8,173 nucleotides of DNA from an uncultured bacterium. Lineage in GTDB: Bacteria; Spirochaetota; Spirochaetia; Sphaerochaetales; Sphaerochaetaceae. The notes below the pieces were generated by a model. It had not been told where the DNA came from and did no database searches. It was given only the letters and a program-made list of their open reading frames with translations. The stretch is taken from contig CAJMOS010000120.1 in assembly GCA_905215015.1 (NCBI GenBank), positions 1-8,173 on the forward strand. The letters are read 5' to 3'. The position numbers and the translations under genes are program-made. This document shows, one piece after another, positions 5,766 to 8,173 of this stretch (positions are counted from its first letter, which is position 1; each line of letters begins with the position of its first letter).

Positions 5766-5889
5766 CCGACAGCAAGGATCACGCCGCACTGCAGGGGAAG
5801 GTTCCGGTATCCGGCTGTCGGCAGGCATCTTCAAGCTTTCCTCATGGAAAGTCCCCCACACCACTTGGATGCAGGGGACGGGAAAGCTT
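5766..5889. other. Structured non-coding gap between converging operons
   Basis: No convincing gene is seen between 5726 and 5903. Two nested inverted repeats fill most of it. Domain A pairs CCGACAGC (5766-5773) with GCTGTCGG (5814-5821), then GGAT (5776-5779) with ATCC (5809-5812). Domain B pairs AAGCTTTCC (5833-5841) with GGAAAGCTT (5881-5889), then GTCCCC (5851-5856) with GGGGAC (5874-5879). Neither domain is followed by a T-run on either strand. Domain B begins 14 bases after the rsfS stop on the minus strand, so it may define the 3' end of that operon. A small RNA is another possibility. I see no SRP, 6S or tmRNA signature. Confidence 0.4.
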
Positions 5890-5903
5890 CCTTTGTATCG
5901 TGC

Positions 5904-6248
5904 TCAGCCTTCGACCTTCTTGGCCCAGAGCTTTTCCAGGGAATAGAATTCCCTGAGCTCCGCGCTCATCAGGTGGATGACGATCGGGCCGCAGTCCACC
6001 AAGGTCCAGCCATCACCGGCGGGACTCTTGTGGCGGTTGTTCACCTTCAGTCCGAGCGTCTCCAGCTCGCCCCACAGCTCGTGCACGACCCCTTTCAGGT
6101 GTCCGGTGCTGTTCACCGTGGCGATCACAAAGCAATCGGCCCAGCTGCACTCGGGATTCACATCAAGGATCTCCACATCCGCGCAACGACTATCCTCAAG
6201 AAAATGTTTCAGGCTTTCCGCCTGTTCAAGAATCTTCTTTGTCAACAT
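5904..6248 (-). CDS. rsfS: Ribosome silencing factor RsfS
   Basis: RsfS (DUF143 / RsfA family) binds ribosomal protein uL14 on the large subunit and blocks subunit joining, lowering translation when nutrients are scarce. At 114 residues it has the normal length. Diagnostic sections are EILDVNPECSWADCFVIAT (26-44), NSTGHLKG (46-53), GDGWTLVDCGPIVIHL (78-93) and EFYSLEKLW (100-108). The last two match the conserved W-x-L-x-D-x-G and FY-x-LE-x-LW patterns of the family. The start ATG follows the upstream lipoprotein stop by one base, with GGAGGAGA shortly before it, so translation is probably coupled. It is the last gene of the minus-strand operon; no U-tract terminator follows, only the structured gap beginning 14 bases downstream. 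Confidence 0.93.
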   Translation of the reverse strand: MLTKKILEQAESLKHFLEDSRCADVEILDVNPECSWADCFVIATVNSTGHLKGVVHELWGELETLGLKVNNRHKSPAGDGWTLVDCGPIVIHLMSAELREFYSLEKLWAKKVEG

Positions 6249-6249
6249 A

Positions 6250-6804
6250 TCAGTCTCTCCTCCGCCCTGCCCTCAGGGCACCTTGGAACCACACGTCCAA
6301 CCAGGGTTCCGTCTTATTCCAATCAATCGCCTCAGGCAACACCTGGCCAAGATCAAGGTGCGTCCAACGGCTTGCCTTGCCCAATTCCTTCCAAAGGCCC
6401 GGAGCCTGGGCAAGCGACTCCAGCACCTCGGGAAACGCGCTCTTTTTCACCTGCTTGCGACTGGCGGAAAGAGCCTCCCACCCATCCTCCACATCTGTCT
6501 CCCGGCTGAGCGCCGAAAGCAAAAGCTTCAGGCGTTTCAGGTTCTCCACGGGAGCCGCATAGAGCATTCCCTGATCGACGGGAACCAGCGCCCTCACAGC
6601 CTCTTCGGTAGAGATGTCACGCCACGCCCCGTACGATTCCACAACCCGGCTCGGCATGTCAATGACCGTCAATACCGAACCTTCGCGGATGATTGCCACC
6701 GCATCGCTGCCAAAGGTCAGGTACGTCGCCTCGGTCTTCCGTGCGCAACCGGAAAGCAGAAGCGACAGGGCAATCCCCACCACAGGAAGCCAACGAACCC
6801 TCAT
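6250..6804 (-). CDS. Small lipoprotein of unknown function in the nadD-rsfS operon
   Basis: I do not recognise this 184-residue protein with certainty. It carries a lipoprotein signal: MRVRW, a hydrophobic run, and the lipobox LLSGC at residues 16-20. The mature part has a short beta-like section (about 28-50, including VLTVIDMPS at 44-52) and then a mainly helical, basic stretch rich in Leu, ending RAGRRRD. It has eight tryptophans, many for its size. The start codon overlaps the yqeK stop by 4 bases (ATGA), and its stop lies one base before rsfS, so it is a fixed member of the operon. In many bacteria a LytR-CpsA-Psr-type gene occupies this position between yqeK and rsfS. The VLTVIDMPS segment faintly recalls that fold, but the length is far too short for an intact enzyme. 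It could be a reduced relative or an unrelated lineage-specific protein. Confidence 0.85.
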   Translation of the reverse strand: MRVRWLPVVGIALSLLLSGCARKTEATYLTFGSDAVAIIREGSVLTVIDMPSRVVESYGAWRDISTEEAVRALVPVDQGMLYAAPVENLKRLKLLLSALSRETDVEDGWEALSASRKQVKKSAFPEVLESLAQAPGLWKELGKASRWTHLDLGQVLPEAIDWNKTEPWLDVWFQGALRAGRRRD

Positions 6805-7388
6805 CGAATCCGCTTTCCTTCCTTGAGACAGGCCTCCAGGGCCATGGTGGCATGGGCGTTCTCCCGTCCCAAATCCCGGAAATACCGGTCCTGTTTCAGG
6901 AGGATGGCAAGCGCCACGTCATCCAGCGTTTTCTGGTTCAGCAGTTCTCCTCTCTCCGCATCGGAGATATGGGTGCGCAGCGGCTCCAGATAATCGCTGA
7001 CGAAAAGCACCAGGCCCATGCGTCCCATGTCGACCGAGCCGAGGGTGTGCCATCTGACCGCAGTGGCCAGACTGTCGTCGTATCCCTCTTCCCTCAGGAG
7101 CGCCGCAGCGACAGGACCATGCAACAGCTGGGGCTGGGATAGCTCCTCCGGCTCGAGCTCCACGTGATGGGAATCGATGAAATCGTACAGCTGTTCGTCA
7201 CTCCACTCACGGCAGACATCATGGAGCAGGCCGCATGCGTACAGCTCGTCGTCCTCCATCGTCTCCCCGAACATGTGGGACAGGCGGATGTTGGTCAGCG
7301 CCACGCTCACGCTGTGGGTAAAGCGGTGGTTGCTCTCGCAACTCCGGATTCTTGCCTCAATGGCGGTACAATCGATGGGCTTCAACAT
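6801..7388 (-). CDS. yqeK: YqeK-type HD-domain Ap4A hydrolase
   Basis: YqeK proteins are HD-superfamily metal-dependent enzymes that split diadenosine tetraphosphate (Ap4A) symmetrically into two ADP. This protein has 195 residues, the usual size. Metal and catalytic motifs are visible in order: RFTHS with His25, LLHD with His56-Asp57, LLHG with His90, RWHT with His114 and VSDYLEP with Asp132. The ATG at 7388 puts His25 at about the usual distance from the N-terminus and has AAAGGAAG about 9 bases upstream. The first 32 bases overlap the end of nadD in another frame, so translation is probably coupled. The end overlaps the lipoprotein start by 4 bases. The pairing with nadD matches the order in many bacteria, where the two are adjacent or even fused. 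Confidence 0.93.
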   Translation of the reverse strand: MLKPIDCTAIEARIRSCESNHRFTHSVSVALTNIRLSHMFGETMEDDELYACGLLHDVCREWSDEQLYDFIDSHHVELEPEELSQPQLLHGPVAAALLREEGYDDSLATAVRWHTLGSVDMGRMGLVLFVSDYLEPLRTHISDAERGELLNQKTLDDVALAILLKQDRYFRDLGRENAHATMALEACLKEGKRIR

Positions 7389-8007
7389 AGTCAGCTACTT
7401 CCTTTGGCATAAGAGTCCGAATCGCTTCCGGTATCGCGCTATGACGTCTCAGCGCGCCAATGGCATCACGAATCTCCGTGGAACTGTCGCTGAACAGACT
7501 CTCATGGATGTATTTCAAATCGATGTCCGGTCCATTCCAGACCGGTTCGGCAATCTCCCTCCGGGCGACCACAAAGGTGGCGACCTTGCGAAGTTCATCG
7601 AAGTTGTGCCACTTGGGAAGCCCCGGAAGCAGGTCGTCACCTATCACGACACCAAGCTTTCCGTCAACCGGGTATTTCTGATAAATCTCGGCGACGGTAT
7701 CGCTGGTGTAGGAGACGCCGCCACGCTCCAGCTCCATCGGGTCGACAATCAGGGAGCACTTGGGGTCGTCGGGATAGAGCGAAGGATAGGCTTTGACTGC
7801 AAGGCGGAGCATCTCGAAGCGGTCAAGCCCGCTGGCGAGATGCATCTCCTGCTTGAAATTGTTTTTGGCCACCGGAACAAGGATGAACCGCCGGTAGCCG
7901 GTGGAGGTCAAAACGGAATGAATCAGATGAAGGTGCCCGAGATGGACGGGATCGAAGCTGCCCCCCACCATAGCGGTGGCAAGGCGCATGACTGCCGCAT
8001 GCTCCAT
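7357..8007 (-). CDS. nadD: Nicotinate-nucleotide adenylyltransferase NadD
   Basis: NadD joins nicotinate mononucleotide with ATP to give nicotinate adenine dinucleotide and pyrophosphate, the penultimate step of NAD synthesis in the cytoplasm. The 216-residue protein shows the nucleotidyltransferase signature GGSFDPVHLGH (15-25) with His22 and His25, and the C-terminal SSTEIR motif (175-180) for ATP phosphate binding. The section VPVAKNNFKQ (44-53) fits the substrate loop. The frame is open further upstream to beyond 8160, but I chose the ATG at 8007. It has GGAGGAGGA about 8 bases upstream and brings the signature near the N-terminus, and the extra upstream codons overlap a better-supported reading frame. 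The ATG at 7989 (residue 7) is the alternative. It overlaps yqeK by 32 bases at its 3' end. Confidence 0.94.
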   Translation of the reverse strand: MEHAAVMRLATAMVGGSFDPVHLGHLHLIHSVLTSTGYRRFILVPVAKNNFKQEMHLASGLDRFEMLRLAVKAYPSLYPDDPKCSLIVDPMELERGGVSYTSDTVAEIYQKYPVDGKLGVVIGDDLLPGLPKWHNFDELRKVATFVVARREIAEPVWNGPDIDLKYIHESLFSDSSTEIRDAIGALRRHSAIPEAIRTLMPKEVADYVEAHRLYRH

Positions 8008-8011
8008 GGTG

Positions 8012-8173
8012 TTATTCCTCCTCCGGCTGCTTCTGCTCCTCCGGCATGACGTATTCGGCGTCAAGGTCTGGATGGGAGGAGAAGCCTCCCGTCTGCAAGA
8101 CTCCATCGTTTCCCCTCGTGGCGAGACGCATGAAAGCCTGCTTGACCTCTTCAATCCCCTGGTCAAGGAAGAC
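8012..8173 (-). CDS. C-terminal end of an unidentified gene upstream of nadD (partial)
   Basis: The last 53 codons of a reading frame run in from the right edge and end with TAA four bases before the nadD ATG. The nadD ribosome binding site lies within its final codons, so the two are almost certainly co-transcribed. The visible part includes EEVKQAFMRLATRGND (8-23) and ends in an acidic tail, PEEQKQPEEE (44-53). In many bacteria the gene before nadD encodes the GTPase Obg/CgtA, which often has a variable acidic C-terminus. That is a guess from position only; no GTPase motif is in view. Confidence 0.7.
   Translation of the reverse strand, partial: VFLDQGIEEVKQAFMRLATRGNDGVLQTGGFSSHPDLDAEYVMPEEQKQPEEE

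Noticed and set aside
4785..5864. 359-codon minus-strand open frame opposite the ATPase gene
   Set aside because: The opposite strand encodes an ATPase with all motifs intact, and this frame runs through the operon terminator.
5726..5903. SRP RNA, 6S RNA or tmRNA in the convergent gap
   Set aside because: The conserved SRP apical-loop motif, the long 6S closing stem and a tmRNA tRNA-like end are all missing. Only unassigned stems remain.
5977..6993. 338-codon plus-strand open frame opposite rsfS, the small lipoprotein and yqeK
   Set aside because: It crosses three well-supported genes and has a Ser/Arg/His-rich shadow composition.
8008..8166. N-terminal extension of NadD by 53 codons
   Set aside because: The extension is Arg/Ser-rich and overlaps a better frame ending at 8012. 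The ATG at 8007 has a strong ribosome binding site and gives a normal NadD length.

Overview
The window has the look of a moderately high-GC spirochaete, most likely a member of the Sphaerochaeta group. This is inference. It rests on the substrate-binding proteins with mature N-termini of the 'GGQSEG' type, the number of short lipoproteins, and the order nadD - yqeK - lipoprotein - rsfS. No rRNA or other phylogenetic marker is present to confirm it. No mobile element, CRISPR array, tRNA or rRNA was seen.

Layout. (1) Positions 1-1497, minus strand: the N-terminus of one lipoprotein, cut by the window edge, preceded in the same direction by a complete 431-residue lipoprotein of unknown function. 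(2) Positions 1498-1716: an AT-rich divergent intergenic region holding a good plus-strand promoter, several short inverted repeats, and a hairpin beside the lipoprotein ribosome binding site. (3) Positions 1717-5725, plus strand: a four-gene ABC importer locus of the TrpXYZ-like / COG2984-COG4120-COG1101 type. It contains two tandem, diverged substrate-binding proteins, one LivH-type permease and one ATPase. Hairpin terminators lie after binding protein 1, between binding protein 2 and the permease, and after the ATPase. (4) Positions 5726-5903: a non-coding gap between converging operons, largely made of two nested inverted repeats. (5) Positions 5904-8173, minus strand: a tightly packed housekeeping operon read from the right edge. 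It carries the end of an unidentified gene, then nadD, yqeK, a small lipoprotein gene and rsfS.

How the genes work together. The two periplasmic binding proteins probably feed one permease/ATPase pair. The internal terminator and extra promoters would let the binding proteins be made in excess of the membrane parts. The substrate is not fixed by the sequence. The family includes predicted tryptophan importers, and the four proteins contain only three tryptophans in 1246 residues, which suits that idea but does not prove it. The minus-strand operon joins NAD synthesis (NadD), Ap4A breakdown (YqeK) and ribosome silencing (RsfS), a widespread bacterial neighbourhood. The least explained parts are the two lipoproteins (431 and 184 residues), the paired binding proteins with separate control signals, and the structured gap at 5766-5889.
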